From contig OZ234502.1 in assembly GCA_965153455.1 (NCBI GenBank), forward strand, positions 5,519,462-5,583,461: a DNA stretch of 64,000 nt, given 5' to 3'. Shown here piece by piece: positions 24,257 to 35,999 of this stretch (its first letter is position 1; every line of letters begins with the position of its first letter). The position numbers and the translations under genes are program-made. The stretch is from Sphagnum compactum. Lineage: Eukaryota; Bryophyta; Sphagnopsida; Sphagnales. The notes under the pieces were generated by a model. It was not told the origin of the DNA. It made no database searches and was given only the letters and a program-made list of their open reading frames with translations.

Positions 24257-24660
24257 GCTAAGGAGCAGAAAGTCTAACAGCTCTGTGAATATTTTCCGGG
24301 TCTGACAACATGGCAGGCTTACTCAAAATGAATTCCTGAGAATATATATATATATAGCTAGCTGCTAATTGTCAGAGATTTGACCCTTGTATAGTAGGCA
24401 ATGTCACAAGTCACAACCAGATGTTTGAATCAGGGACCAAATTTTGTGAAAAGCCAGTAATGAACAGGGCAAGGATTTAACGAAAACTCACAAGGGTCAC
24501 TTGGTGTATCAAAAGAGAGAAGTAATGACTAAGACAACAAAGTTATAGGCTGGAAACACAAGCATGAAACAGTTTTTAAAATCGCACTAGACAAACTGTT
24601 CACCACCCACCGACACCACACATACATGCTGCTGTGAAAGATATACAGTCTGCTCAGCGC

Positions 24661-24909
24661 TTACTGTCCACCTTCTCTGTTTTTGAACTTCCCTGACCTG
24701 TGGAATTTATCTGTCACACCCATTGCAGAAAGAGTCAGACTGGCTACTAGAGTAAGACACACAGCTCCTGCTACATCCAGTGAAATCCAGTTAAGTGAAT
24801 GACCACGGAACCGTGGCAAAACACTCTGCTTGTCACACGGTGCAAGTATGCAAGCTTCAGCCAGAGAACTTCCAGATTTAACTCTATTTTCCAGAGAAAA
24901 ACATTTCAC
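24661..24909 (-). CDS. Possible last exon, membrane-anchored C-terminus (unknown)
   Basis: A minus-strand open stretch of 82 codons without an ATG at its start. It begins right after TATCAG, a usable splice acceptor, and ends in TAA. The reading is protein-like: an upstream segment with Cys and charged residues, then LDVAGAVCLTLVASLTLSAM, a convincing single membrane helix, then a basic polar tail (VTDKFHRSGKFKNREGGQ). It lies downstream of, and on the same strand as, the SEC14 gene, so it could be an alternative 3' exon of that gene, which has its own stop at 25840. I could not match a donor of the right phase in SEC14 exon 3. It may equally be a chance frame. Confidence 0.3.
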   Translation of the reverse strand: MKCFSLENRVKSGSSLAEACILAPCDKQSVLPRFRGHSLNWISLDVAGAVCLTLVASLTLSAMGVTDKFHRSGKFKNREGGQ

Positions 24910-25839
24910 CTGATAGCTATGTATTCTATGAGGCTAGAGAACTGACTCCTAATGAAAAAACATGGGCACAGGGCCTCGTGGATGCTTGCCTTACAGACTA
25001 ACTTCTAGGCCTGTCACTTTTGTCTTAATACAGTAATAAAGCAGGCAACCTAGTTGCTTGAATGAAATTCCAGGAATTCCAATACTCCAAACTCATTCAC
25101 ATACTTCAAGGGTTTACGGCTGTACACATGGAGAGCTGTGAACCTGAAGACAACTTTGAGACATCTTTTAGACATCTCTAGCAATGAACAAGTAGCAACC
25201 AACACAAGTAAGATGCTCACCAGGGGACTTAAAGACTACTTGGAAGTGGAGGACATAACAGCAATGGGTCAACACTGTTTACATTCTTGCAAAAGGTCAC
25301 AAGACAAACAGAAGATGACATGTTAGTCTGGACACAGTTTGTGCAAATCTCAGTTCTTAAGAGCATCTCACTTTTGGGTCTCCACAATTCATTGCCACAG
25401 ACTTTGCCAAAGAACATACAACTTCTCAGTTCATGCAAAGCAGGAGTCAAATCCCCAGGTCAGGCAAAGCATTTGTACTACAGTGCAAATTACTGCAGTA
25501 GTGTGACATACCTTGCCTTAGTACACTCTAACACCTACATCCAAATGCATTGGGCTTGTGCTAAGAACAATCTGGTGGCCTTGCTGTACTACTAGAATAT
25601 ATGCTCCAAAATGCAGTGTTGCACTGTCCTGCTGTGCTGCAAGTGGCATCTGATACATATCTACCTGACCAAATCTGGTAAGTGGACACTAACATTTCAT
25701 CACTACAAGAGCAATGTTTTTCTTATTGAATGAAGATGTTTGTGCGCATACTGCCCCATTCTAGGGCAACCACAACTGTCAGAATGAGCAATCTAAATAA
25801 AGAGGTTATCAAATGCTCAATTGAAAGGGCAACACTTAG
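24910..25839. other. 3' flank of the SEC14 gene
   Basis: Less AT-rich than the intergenic parts. Open frames of 60-100 codons occur on both strands but none carries a domain. It probably includes the 3' UTR of the minus-strand SEC14 gene; a polyadenylation site was not identified. Confidence 0.4.
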
Positions 25840-27416
25840 CTAATCCAGTGCCTTCAAAGGTGGTTCATTGTAAGGCTGCTTCTTCTGATGGATACTTTCA
25901 TTCCAAGGGCCAGCATCTGCATTTTCACATCCTCCCAGGCAGCAACATGTGCCTCCCAGAAATGCAGGGAGGTTCTCACTGTCAACCAACTCGAGTAACT
26001 TTGAAGAGAAATTACCACCATGAACTTCAATTTTCTTTTGAGTCCTCTTATCAAGCCATGGCCTCACAATGGCCCACATTGCCTTGAAAGCAGTTGGAGC
26101 ATTGACAATGAACATCTTCCCTAGATACTCTGGGTAGAAATCTTGGTCTACCTTTGTGATCTTCTGAATGAAATTCCTCACTTGTTTACTCATGTGCCTC
26201 ATAGTCTGCAATAACAGAAGCACAGCCAATGAATGGTGAGGGAATCTGTACAAAGAACGCCCAGCAAAAAAATTTGAAAGCCCATTTTCTGAAGAGTATA
26301 TATATATATATATATCACAACACCAAAAAGAATGTGCAGATGGGCGGGGCAAAGGAAGAGTATATATATATATATATATAGCAACACCCAAACGAATGTG
26401 CGGATTGGGTGGGGGGGGCCAAAGAGAGGAAAATAGTCATGTTGGCAGATGAAACTGTAGAATTGGTGGGTGCTAAAAACAAAAGAAAAGGTTCCGCCGG
26501 GCAAGACAGACTAAAGAACTGATGTTTTAAGCAGAATCCATCATTAAGATATCTTCAGAAGAAACTGAGAAAGTCTCAAGATACATGAGAACGCAGACCA
26601 AAAAGGGTTCCAAGGGGGGCTTGATGAAACATTACCACTCCCTTCATATCCAGTATTGTCAGTGTCTGAGAAATATTAGTGCCAGCCTTCTTGGAGCATG
26701 CCGGAATTTTCCAGTCTATCAGAATCTCCCACTCTTTAACGTGATACAGGAGCATGCGGTCCATGGTTGTGACTTTGAGAAGCTCGTCTACCTGCAACTG
26801 GCCTAACCTTTCGATGTACACAGGGCGGCCCATCTTATCGGTCTTGTGATGAAAGTGGGGATATAGCTCCTTTATTGCATCTCTTTCTGGAAACTGGAAG
26901 GTCTGCCATACAGATCGAACCACGCCAACTTCAATCCTTGAAATGCAGGAAAGGGAGATGTATTCCCTGCGCGGCCTTCACGATGTCTTCGTCGCTCATA
27001 GAATCATGTCTGGTTCCGCTATAGGCTTTTCCAGCACAACAAAGCTTCATGGCAGGAAATCTCGTTGCGAGCAATTGCAAAATCAGGGAGTTCAAAGGCC
27101 GGGGGCATCAAGATCTTACCTCTCTAATAGTGTCTGCTCCAATTTCTTTTCGCCATTCCAGCATGGCCTCAAACATGGCTTTCGCTTTTGCAATATTGAA
27201 AGCTCTAGCACGCAGAAAACGGAGCAAGGAGTTGTCATCATCTAGTTTGCGGATTAGCCCTTCCTCGGTCAGAATGACTCGGAATCTATTGAGTGTCTCT
27301 TGCTGCAATTGCATCAAATCTTCGGGATGAATGCTCATCGCGTCGTCATCTCCGCTGGACGAAGCTCCTGATTGTTGGTTGTTAGAAGAGGCACAGTGGC
27401 ACAGATCATGAATCAT
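25840..27416 (-). CDS. SEC14-like phosphatidylinositol transfer protein, 3 exons, 309 aa
   Basis: Minus-strand exons: 27416-27120, 26902-26636 and 26205-25840, all phase 0, with introns of 216 and 430 bases (GTAAGA...GGCAG and GTAATG...TTGCAG). The start is the ATG at 27416; the codon before it is GTG. Residues 1-35 are polar and Ser-rich. The CRAL-TRIO N-lobe follows (LLRFLRARAFNIAKAKAMFE, about 63-82, then EWRKEIGADTI). The lipid-binding lobe contains YPHFHHKTDKMGRPVYIERL, PACSKKAG, LTILDMKGV, FYPEYLGKMFIVNAP and LPAFLGGTC, the standard order for plant SEC14/SFH proteins, which exchange phosphatidylinositol and phosphatidylcholine and support phosphoinositide signalling and trafficking. It ends about 20 residues after the GGxCxC region and lacks the nodulin-type C-terminal domain of many SFH proteins, so it is a short, cytosolic form. 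Intron 2 carries a duplicated AT microsatellite. No frameshift or in-frame stop is seen. Confidence 0.9.
26291..26424. repeat. Tandem duplication with (TA)n inside SEC14 intron 2
   Basis: Unit 1 (26291-26354) and unit 2 (26355-26424) both read GAAGAG, a (TA)9-12 run, CAACACC, GAATGTGC and a G-rich tail ending CAAAG. Small differences (AAAAAG/CAAACG, GCAGATGGG/GCGGATTGGG) show that the duplication is not brand new. It lies wholly within the 430-base intron. Confidence 0.9.
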
Positions 27417-28340
27417 CACGACAGATAGGCGGCTTCGAGAGAGAGATGGCAGGCGTCACGAGTGCCGAGACCGCCAGAAAACGCGGGAGGACGAGACAAA
27501 GTCTTCTGAAATAAATTCACAGATCTCTCTCTCTCTCTCTCTCTCTCAAACCACAGATCTCAAAAGCATTCTTGATCAGAAATTTTTGGCGAAACGCTGA
27601 ATCACTATCGTCGTCAGCAGCCTACTCCACCAAAAAACTGCTTCATCGATAAGAACACCACCTTTCGTCAAGACTGCGAGCAGCAAGGAATGTAGCTTCA
27701 AGAACTACGTATCGAGACCTCAACAAAAATCCAAAATCCCCTCTCACGACTTCACATTACCGTTTTTTCTTCAGCACCGAACCAAGCACCTCGATAAGCT
27801 TAAGAGAGCCTGATATATCTGTCCCCTCACAAGAATGCAGCGACGCGTAGAAACTCCAGAGACCAGCAGCCTGCTTCCAAGCTTCACAGTCTCCCGCCAC
27901 CCGTTGTAAAACACAAACTACACAAAGAGACAAACACCAGCAATGATGATGATGTCGATGTCCAAGCAAGCGTGAAGAGTAAGGGGGGCGGGAGGAAGGG
28001 GAAAAAAACATGCATTCGATGCTCCCGGCGCCCCTGTTTGCCGCAAAACCACCACACTGACAAAAGCAAAAAAAAAAAAAAAAAAACTCTGCCAAAACTT
28101 TTTTTGTCAGTGCAAGGCGGCGATGCCACAAACTCTCAAAAACAACAAATCGGCAGAAGAAAGGACCTTAGAGAGAATTGCAGCACAGCAGCTTCATCAC
28201 AACAGTCGCGTGCGTTGTGGTGCACTCGAAAGGGAGGACGCTCAGACAGACCCCAGCAGCTCCTGCCTGCCTGCCTGCCAGCCAGCGCACGGAAACCCAC
28301 CACGGCACGGGTGCACCGGTCCCACACCCGTTGTCACATG
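27417..28340 (-). promoter_or_regulatory. 5' UTR and promoter region of the SEC14 gene
   Basis: GC- and CpG-richer than the intergenic DNA. A (TC)12 tract at 27524-27547 reads as (GA)n on the sense strand about 110 bases upstream of the ATG, a common plant 5'-leader or core-promoter element. Further upstream are a poly-A run near 28070 and a CTGCCTGCCTGCC tract near 28264. No TATA box could be placed with confidence. Confidence 0.45.
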
Positions 28341-29330
28341 TAATCAATCATTCGTCTCAATCAGCCTTTTTTTCTGGCTATATAAAATAAATATAAAAAC
28401 AATATAAAAATGCTAAAATCATGTGCTTTTTTTGTGATTTTTCAATAGCCATAACTCGATCAAATCTTAAGAAAAAATCCCAGATTTATATACATGGTTC
28501 AAGTAAGTAGCCAAACATGTAGTAGAAGGATGTTGAAATTTTTTCACTTTCATATTAAGCTTGTAGCAAAATTAGAAATAGAAATATGGAAATTTTTCTT
28601 AAATTTTGGTCGAATTATAGCTATTGAAAAATCTCAAAATGAACTCGATTTTAACAGTTTCCTTTTTAAGTTCGATTTCTGGCCAGAAAGAAAAAGACTG
28701 ATTTGTGTCCGCCAGGCCCAATGTTTTTTTGTTTTTGTTTTTTTCAAGTTTTTGATGTTGCTCAAATGGTGATCATCCATAGGAAGATTTAGCCAAATTT
28801 GGCTACAAGCTTGATATGAATGAGAAATTTTTTAGAGATCCCTTCTATAATTTTTGCTACCTACTTGAAGCATGCACCGAAATCTAGAACATTTTCTTAA
28901 ATTTTGGTCGAATTCTGGCTCTTGAAAAAATCTAAAAAAGCATTGATTTAAGCAGTTTTTAATTTTCCATCCTTCACATTTTTAGCTACATGCTAGAACC
29001 CAATGAAGAAATCTGGCGATTTTTTTCAAAAACAGTGATCTAAATTTGGCGACATAAAAACCAAAATCCCCATATTTTTCGCCATTTTGAAAAATAATTA
29101 GCCAAATGAGTAAAATTTATCCAGAAGAAAATTTGAAAATAAAAAAATTTCTCCACACCTGGCCAGCCTCATTGCAACCGGGGTCGCCGCCTTTACTTGG
29201 GAGCCGATATAGTTAGTTACCTATCCGAGTGTTGGACATTTCGTGGTCTCAATTCTGGCTAAACCTCTGCCCCAAAACCCGTAAATTTGGCTAAACTATT
29301 ACTCTTTTTTCTTCTTTTTTTAAAATTGAA
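28341..29330. repeat. Diverged dispersed repeat with internal duplication
   Basis: The sentence CTTAAATTTTGGTCGAATT plus 'tagctattgaaaaatct' occurs at about 28600 and again at about 28890. TTTAGCCAAATTTGGCTACA at 28790 matches TTTAGCCAAATTTGGTTATA at 16434. No coding sequence. Confidence 0.5.
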
Positions 29331-29849
29331 AGGTGAGCAAAAGTGGCACCAGAGAAACGGCAACGGCCGATGACGGCAGATGGCCGTTGGCAACAGACGG
29401 CAGCCGTCCGTTGACACGAATGGCTTGGGCCTATAGTGAGACAGAGGGGCTGCACGCATGATTAATTGAACAACGTGATTGGTGGTCAAAAAAGTATAAA
29501 ACGTCTGTGCCATGGACGGAATATTACCTAATCTTTTAGAGTAGGTAAGACTGGGCTGCATGTAGATCTCTAAATTATTGCAATCTCTGAGGCCTATTAT
29601 ACTGGTCCAGTGCGTGCAAAAGTGAGTTGTCGTGGAAAGCTCCAAAAGAGTGGGGCCTTCCCAAAATAAGGGGCCAAGGAGGAGAGGATAGAGATGGCTC
29701 CGGATGCATTTGGGCAAAATCCCTCTCTCTTTGTGAAATTTACCAATCACAAACATGGCTAAGAAAATTTGTAGTGTTAGCTTGGGCTATGTTATATTAT
29801 TTATTCTTTCAGCTCCACGTTGGGAGTTCCTTATTTCAGTAATGCCTCG
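29331..29849. other. CpG-richer spacer, no gene recognised
   Basis: 29355-29420 has repeated CGGCAGATGGCCGTTGGC-like words. The 165-codon minus frame at 29259-29756 runs through such repeats and shows no domain. Confidence 0.4.
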
Positions 29850-30370
29850 CTCCTGGCGGGTTACCCTACACATAAAGATCTTGCGCTGCTGCAGAAGGAG
29901 TGGGTTCTTATGCCTACTTTTTAAGAGGGGGCGGGATCTTAGGCCAATATCAGCAAAAGACTAAGGCCCACTTTAGATGAGGGTCCAAGGTCCAGGGACC
30001 AATGAATTCAAGCAATCTTATTGGTCCCAAGCTTTAAATTGGTCCCCAATGGCTTTAGACAAGGATCCAAGACCAAAAAGTGGCAAATTGAGGCTAAACC
30101 TACATGGCACCGGTTATGGAGGGAAAATCAATTGGTTCAGACCAAAAAACAGTGCTAAAAGGAGAGCTCCTGATTTGGAGAACCACGATTCAGGCTAAGG
30201 ACCATTCCAACTCAAGCTTTCAATCTGCTTCAAATCAGTCGAAATTGGTTCCTAAGAAATTGGACCCTGGACCCTTGTCTGAAGTGGGCCTAAGCGTAGG
30301 TGCAAGATCCGTCCTCTTTTCTAGGAGAGATAATTCATGCATATAAGGTGTCCTCTAGTACCAAATTTCT
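29850..30370 (+). repeat. Dispersed LTR-like repeat, copy B (interrupted by a MITE)
   Basis: The left half (GGGTTCTTATGCCTACTTTT, then GGGATCTTAGGCC) and right half (GTAGGTGCAAGATCC, then CATATAAGGTGTCCTC) match consecutive parts of copy A at about 3708-3815. The 326-base MITE sits between them. The TATA-like CATATAAGGTG is retained. Confidence 0.6.
29965..30290. mobile_element. Tourist-like (PIF/Harbinger) MITE, 326 bp, TAA target duplication
   Basis: The left terminus is GGCCCACTTTAGATGAGGGT and the reverse complement of the right is GGCCCACTTCAGACAAGGGT; about 26 of the first 30 bases agree. TAA flanks both ends (29962-29964 and 30291-30293), the TWA target duplication expected for PIF/Harbinger. 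It is non-coding; the open frames crossing it are chance. Its insertion splits copy B of the LTR-like repeat. A degenerate Harbinger transposase lies at 48 kb. Confidence 0.85.
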
Positions 30371-32090
30371 TCCAGTTCTTTCGATTTAGTGCGACAGCTT
30401 TCATTGCCTTTCTAATTGAGGCTTGTTTGTTTTAAGGTAACTTTTGTCCCTGGTGGAAACCACCAACAACAACAAGGGGTGTGTCACATTGTGGCCTTGT
30501 CATTTACATTAAAAACTATCTTAAGGCAAAAGAAGACTTACGGAGACTCAAATATTTCACCATGCAAAAATATAATCTTCAAAAAATCCTCTAAAAGACA
30601 CCAAAATCCTTCAAGATATCATAACTCTGTAACTAATCTCAAGTTTCAACACAAGCCAAAATATCATCTTTCAAAAATCCTCATATAAAAATAGACCTAC
30701 TACCTAGGGGCCAAAATCCCTTAAGCTACTATACTCTATAACAAATCTAAACACAATATCCTTGATCGCAACAAACGATCGCTGAAGTACCTTACCCTAA
30801 GGTCAGTTTCATCATTAAATAATCCTCGAAATCATGAACTGAAATTTTGTGAAAATATCAAGTTGACATGCTGAAAAGCATCATAAATTATCATAGGCTA
30901 CACTCTGAATAATTTCACTACTAATATCAAAATATTATAGTAGATGATGAAAATATATATATAATTTTAAAATTAAGAAAATAATTTATTTTTGAAAAAA
31001 ATAATTATTTTTTTGTGAATGTGGAAACTGACCCTAGGCTATGGTACCAAAGTAATGCTACCTTTTCATGAAAATAAGTTGTTTTTTATGGACCCATCTT
31101 CCATGGTTTTGACCTTGTGTTCTCCAATTTTGGTTTTTGGACCAGTTCTATGTTCGGCTCTTTGGGTATTCCAAAACATCAGGAGAATGCACTCATATGA
31201 GAACCTCCCCTACAACAAAATAATAGTAAGTCATTTGGCGTTGGCAATGTGCTTTTACCCTACACATAAAGCTTTCTACTGGTTTTAAAAACTTAGTAGG
31301 GTTCACACTCCCCCCTCCCCACGTGTGTATGTATGTTCTTTGAGCTAAAGTTGCATGATTGCATGAACTTTACATGATGCATGCAGGCATCCTCCTTTCT
31401 TCTATCTATCATAGGCTACTACTCATAATGAGTAGAACAGGCAAGAAAGTCACTTCGACTTGGCCTTATTGGCTCATTCATTGCTGATAGAACTACTCGT
31501 CCTAACTCCTAGCGCCAGCAATATCTCTAGCACACATGTCCTCTTTGTGTTAGGGTAGTGTGGTCAGTCACCTCCCTCTCACTCAGTCCACCTCCTTTCT
31601 TTATGGGGTCTGAAGATGGAGTGTAGAAAACCAGCAGGCGCTCCACAGCCCTTGAAATTCGCTGAAAACAGGTGAAAATTGAGAAAACTATGCCCCTCTA
31701 AAGTTCAAAGGGCCAAAAAATAATAAAAAGAAAAACCTTTCATACACATGGCAGCCCATGAGAGTTTATTTTACCACCTCAAATCAAATAGTCATATGCT
31801 AATTCATGGACTCTACCTATTCTCATCATTAATGTGGATGAAGAAAGCAACCATCAATGTTCTCAAAATACTATTGATTTTTAAACATATGGTTGAGATC
31901 TAATCTAGTTTAGAGTTTCAAATTCAATAACAATGAATGTGAGATCATCATGTTCACCAAACCCTTGTGCAAGTTTATCAAAGTTTATGGGCACAAGATG
32001 TTCCATTTTTCTCATTAGTTGCATCAGTGGTCTTGAATCAAGTGCGTTTCCAAGCTTGAAATATTCTAACTGCTACACCTTTTATTCATA
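30371..32090. other. Intergenic, nothing recognised
   Basis: AT-rich, with no domain. ACCCTACACATAAAG at 31257 repeats a word found at 29862, but the similarity does not extend. Confidence 0.55.
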
Positions 32091-32095
32091 AGTTG

Positions 32096-33060
32096 TTGCC
32101 CTCCTAATTGTTGTGATCTTGTGTTCCTCTTAATCTTTGTGGTATTATGTTTTTCCTAATCATCATGCTCTTATGTCCTTTCTGCTTATTGTGGTCTTGG
32201 GTTCCTCCTAATCACCATGGTCTTGGTGTTTTGCATAGTTGTCATGATCTCATGTTTTTCATGGTTACCATTGTCTTATTGTTCTTCTTGATTGTTTATG
32301 GTTTTGGCATTCCTCCTTATAGCCATAGTCTTGTGTTCCTTCTAATCACTATGGTCTTGGTGCTCTTCCAAATCATTGTGGTCTTGTGTTCCTCCTAATC
32401 ACCATGGTTTTGGTGTTTCTCCTTATCATCGTGGTCTTGTTGTTCCTCCTTATCACCATGGTATTTTATTCCTCCTTGTCATCATGGTCTTGTCATTCCT
32501 CCTTATCACCATGGTCTTTTGTCCTTCATGACTATCATGCTTTCATGTTTTTTTTTGTCATCGTGGTTATTGTTCCTCCTAGTTGTCGTGATCTTGTCTT
32601 CCTTTTGTTCACCATGGTCTTGTGTTCCCCATGTTTATAATAGTCTCGTGTTCTTCATGATCATCATGGTCTTCTATTCCTTGTAGTCATTGTGGTTTTG
32701 TTGTTCCTCTTGGTTTTTGTGATCTTCGTGTTCCTCCTAATTGCCTTGGCCTTGTGTTTCTCCTTATTGTTGTGGTCTTTTGTTTTTCCTAATTGTCATT
32801 TTTTCTTAATTGTCATGGTCTTGTGTTCCCCTTGATTCTTATGATCTTGTTTTCATCTTAATCATTGTGATCTTGGTGTTCCTTTTGATTGTCATGGTCT
32901 TGTGTTCCTTATAATTTGCATGATCTTTCATTCCTCTTAATTGACATGGTTTTATGTTCCTTTTGATCATCATGGTCTTGTGTTCCTCTTAATTGATGTG
33001 GTTATGTAATCTTTTTACTCATCGTGGCATTGAATTTTTTTGTTTTTTCTAATTGCGTTC
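32096..33060. repeat. ~27-bp minisatellite (TTCCTCCTAATCACCATGGTCTTG type), about 35 units
   Basis: Units of about 24-30 bases repeat across nearly 1 kb, each with a TGTTCCTCCT half and an ATCACCATGGTCTTG half. The most regular stretch is 32350-32520. Where the period is 27 the frame stays open, giving 83-84-codon frames of 9-residue Leu/Ile/Val-rich repeats; the array is better explained as DNA repetition than as a gene. The plus strand is T/C-rich. Confidence 0.9.
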
Positions 33061-33219
33061 ATCTTTTACTTTTTTTGAGGTTCTTTTATTTAATTTGTTT
33101 ATTCTTGATGCATTTATTCATTAAAAAACAACAATGATGTTACTCAGCACCCTTGTGCTCGTTGCCTAACTATTTAGCCTCTTGTTAAAACATGTTGTGC
33201 ATTTGAAATTCACACATTT

Positions 33220-34620
33220 ATATCTGCACAAATCTACTCACAAGCCTACTTGAAACTCTTAGTGGAATTTGTCACCTTTTTCCCTTACAACTATTGAAAT
33301 TCAAGTTGTAGCAAATTGTGCTCTATCACATTTTTCAACAACTTCTTGAACTATTTGATCTATTGATGTATCTACCCCTCTTTTAAATCACTTGTCTTCC
33401 TTCTCCTTTCACCTTCCTTTATTGATTTATTTTACAACAACCTTGTCCATAGGTTTTTTCATTAAGATATCTAAATATTGAACAAATGTCACAACGTGTG
33501 ACTAAGAGTAAGAAACTAATGGTTATTTTCATTTTGTATTGCAAGTAAACGAAATAATGAAAGCAAGTTGTGCAACACATATGGATTCTTAGGTCAATTT
33601 CTTACAATAGTTCAAGGTTATTTTCATCTAGGTTTACAACATTGATTTTTCTTGATTATTATTTAATCATTATAGGGCTTTGAGGAATATCTACATAATA
33701 ATGCTAATCATTTTCTAACCTGTTGGTAGGTAAGTTTTCAATTGTTTATTTGTTAAATTGTTTTAAGGATATGTAAAAGTTATACAACAATTGATTCTCC
33801 CCTTTAATCTTCACTGTGATCAACTTCTTCATCTATTATGTAATCATCTTCAATTCCTTGGATGTTAATGATTGGTGCAACATATATTTTTAAAAGTCAA
33901 ATCTTGTTGTCCATTGCTTTGAAATTGAAAGCCCATATACCTATAACCATGAATCTAGGCTTGATGTTTTTATTTGTGGGTATTTACTAATTTATTTTTA
34001 AACCTTGCTTTGGTTTTTTTACATGTTTTTATTTTTTCCTTGATAAATATTTTCTACAAATAAAGTTTCAAACTTACCTATCATCTTTTACGTGCTCTAC
34101 TTTTACTAACAGATCGAAATTGTTTTTTTTTTTGTATTTTTCAACACTAGAGCGCTAGGACCTCAAAATTCTAAACAAAGTTGAAATTGTTCTTTTAAAA
34201 TAGTTCGTGAAGAAAAAATTCTTGAGAGAAAATTGGAAGTAAAAATGAATTACTCATTTAATTTTAACCTAGGTTTAAATTTGATCATATGTTGAATTTT
34301 TTCAAAGGAATGCAAATTACATAATAGGAATTTACAAAGGTCCTTCCTTAATAAATGTGTTCTTTGGATGATTCAAAGATTTCATGTCCTTTGATGATTT
34401 TTGTGCATTATATCCTTGTTAAGGTAGATAGGTAAGGTTTATTTATGACAAATTGCATGCCTTTTAATGTGAAAATAAACCCCATAACCAAACACCATCT
34501 TTGGATATGTTGGTATTGTTTTATGAAAGTGAGTCCAACTTGCCCTTAAATGAAACACTAATTCCAGAAAAATCATTTTTTTTTCCTTGAATTATTTCAA
34601 AACACACCCATAACCAAATG
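33220..34620 (-). mobile_element. Internally deleted copy of a pogo/CENP-B-like element
   Basis: The first ~760 bases align with 57640-58470 (shared words: TTGTCTTCCTTCTCCTTT, AGGTTTACAACATT, ATTATAGGGCTTTGA, GCCCATATAC). The last ~600 align with 60040-60870 (AAGTTTCAAACTT, GCATGCCTTTTAATGT, CCATAACCAAA). The middle of the longer copy, about 58480-60030, which holds its transposase, is absent. The strand follows the transposase direction of the longer copy. Ends are approximate. Confidence 0.7.
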
Positions 34621-34959
34621 TTCAAAACTTGACTTAAATATTTTTCACTTTATTTATTTCTGCTATATGCATGAAAATGTGTTGTTCCTTTCACATCATT
34701 AAACATATTTAAATATAATGGCATTTTTAATTTTTAAGTATTGGTATTTTTCCATGCCCAGAATTACATACAAAAATAACATTCCATTTGGATATCATAA
34801 AAAATCAAACACAATTTTTCAAAACATTGCACCTTAATGATTTCACCTTGGTAAAAGTTATTTCACCATAGGGTCAATATGTAAACGTCATGTTTTATTA
34901 CTAGTTGAGATAATCCAATATTATAATTTGCTATGGTAAATAGGTTTACTTTTATGTTG

Positions 34960-35945
34960 ATTTTTTAATACCCAATGCTATTATAGGTTATATCTTATGT
35001 TATTTGAGGCTACCTTAGGTTATTCTAAGTTATACCCTAAATGATTATAAGTTATTATAGCCTAGGTTATACCTTCAACTATTATAAGTTATTCTACCTT
35101 AAGGTATCATAGGTTGTATCTTAAATTATTATAACTTTTTTACTTTAGATTAGTTTAAGCCAAATTATTTAACTAGCCTAGAATGTACTTTAGGTTATTT
35201 TATTTTAAACTATTATATGTTATTTCAAATTATACCTCAAATTATTCAAGGTCATTTACTTTTATGTTATTGTAAGTTATTTTATCTTAATGTAAAATAA
35301 TTTTAAATAACTTGAAATTAAAAAATAACATATAAAAATATTGTAAATAATAATTTAAAGTGGAATAACCTAAGGTAGAATAATTTAAAATAATCAAGAA
35401 CAACCAATAATAACCTACAATAAAATAGTTGAAAATAACCAATAATAACCTATGGCAAATAATTTAAAATAGCCTACAATACCTATAATATAATAACCAA
35501 AAATAGCCTATGATAAATAACCTATAATATCCAACAATAACCTATGATAGAATAGCCAAAAATAGCCTATAGTAAATAACTTATAATAGCCAACAATAAC
35601 CTACAATAGAATATTAAAAAATAGTCTATGGTAAATAACTTAAAATAACCAATAATAGCCTACGATAGAATAGCCAATAGTATCATACAATAAAATAGCC
35701 AACAATGGCACATGGTAAATAACTCAAAATAGCCTATGATATATTAGCCAACAATAACCTATGTTAAAATAACGTAGAATAACCAATAATAGCCTACGAT
35801 AGAATAACTAAAAATAACCTATGGTAAATAGCCTATAATAGCCAATAATAACCTATGGTGAAATAACATATAATAATCAACAATAACTTATGATAGAATA
35901 GCCTACATAGCCTATGGTAAAATAACCAAAAAATGCATATGGTAA
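34960..35945. repeat. GGTTATT/AATAACC minisatellite with orientation switch
   Basis: From about 34970 to 35290 the plus strand repeats TAGGTTAT, GTTATTTTA and AGGCTACCTTAGG words. From about 35330 to 35940 it repeats the reverse complement (AATAGCCAACAATAACCTATGATAGAATAGCC). The switch lies in a very AT-rich spacer near 35290-35330. The same words fill 17.9-19.0 kb in a single orientation. Confidence 0.85.
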
Positions 35946-35999
35946 AAAAAAAAAGTGCATAATAATATGTGATGACAAATGAATATCATTCATTTAAAT

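Noticed and set aside
27757-28407. Several open frames on both strands upstream of SEC14
   Set aside because: Shadows of a GC-rich promoter region with simple repeats; no domain and no consistent exon structure.
29259-29756. 165-codon minus-strand frame
   Set aside because: Runs through CGGCAG-type repeats and spacer; no domain.
32147-32640. Hydrophobic repeat protein
   Set aside because: The frame stays open only because the DNA period is near 27; flanks are not coding.
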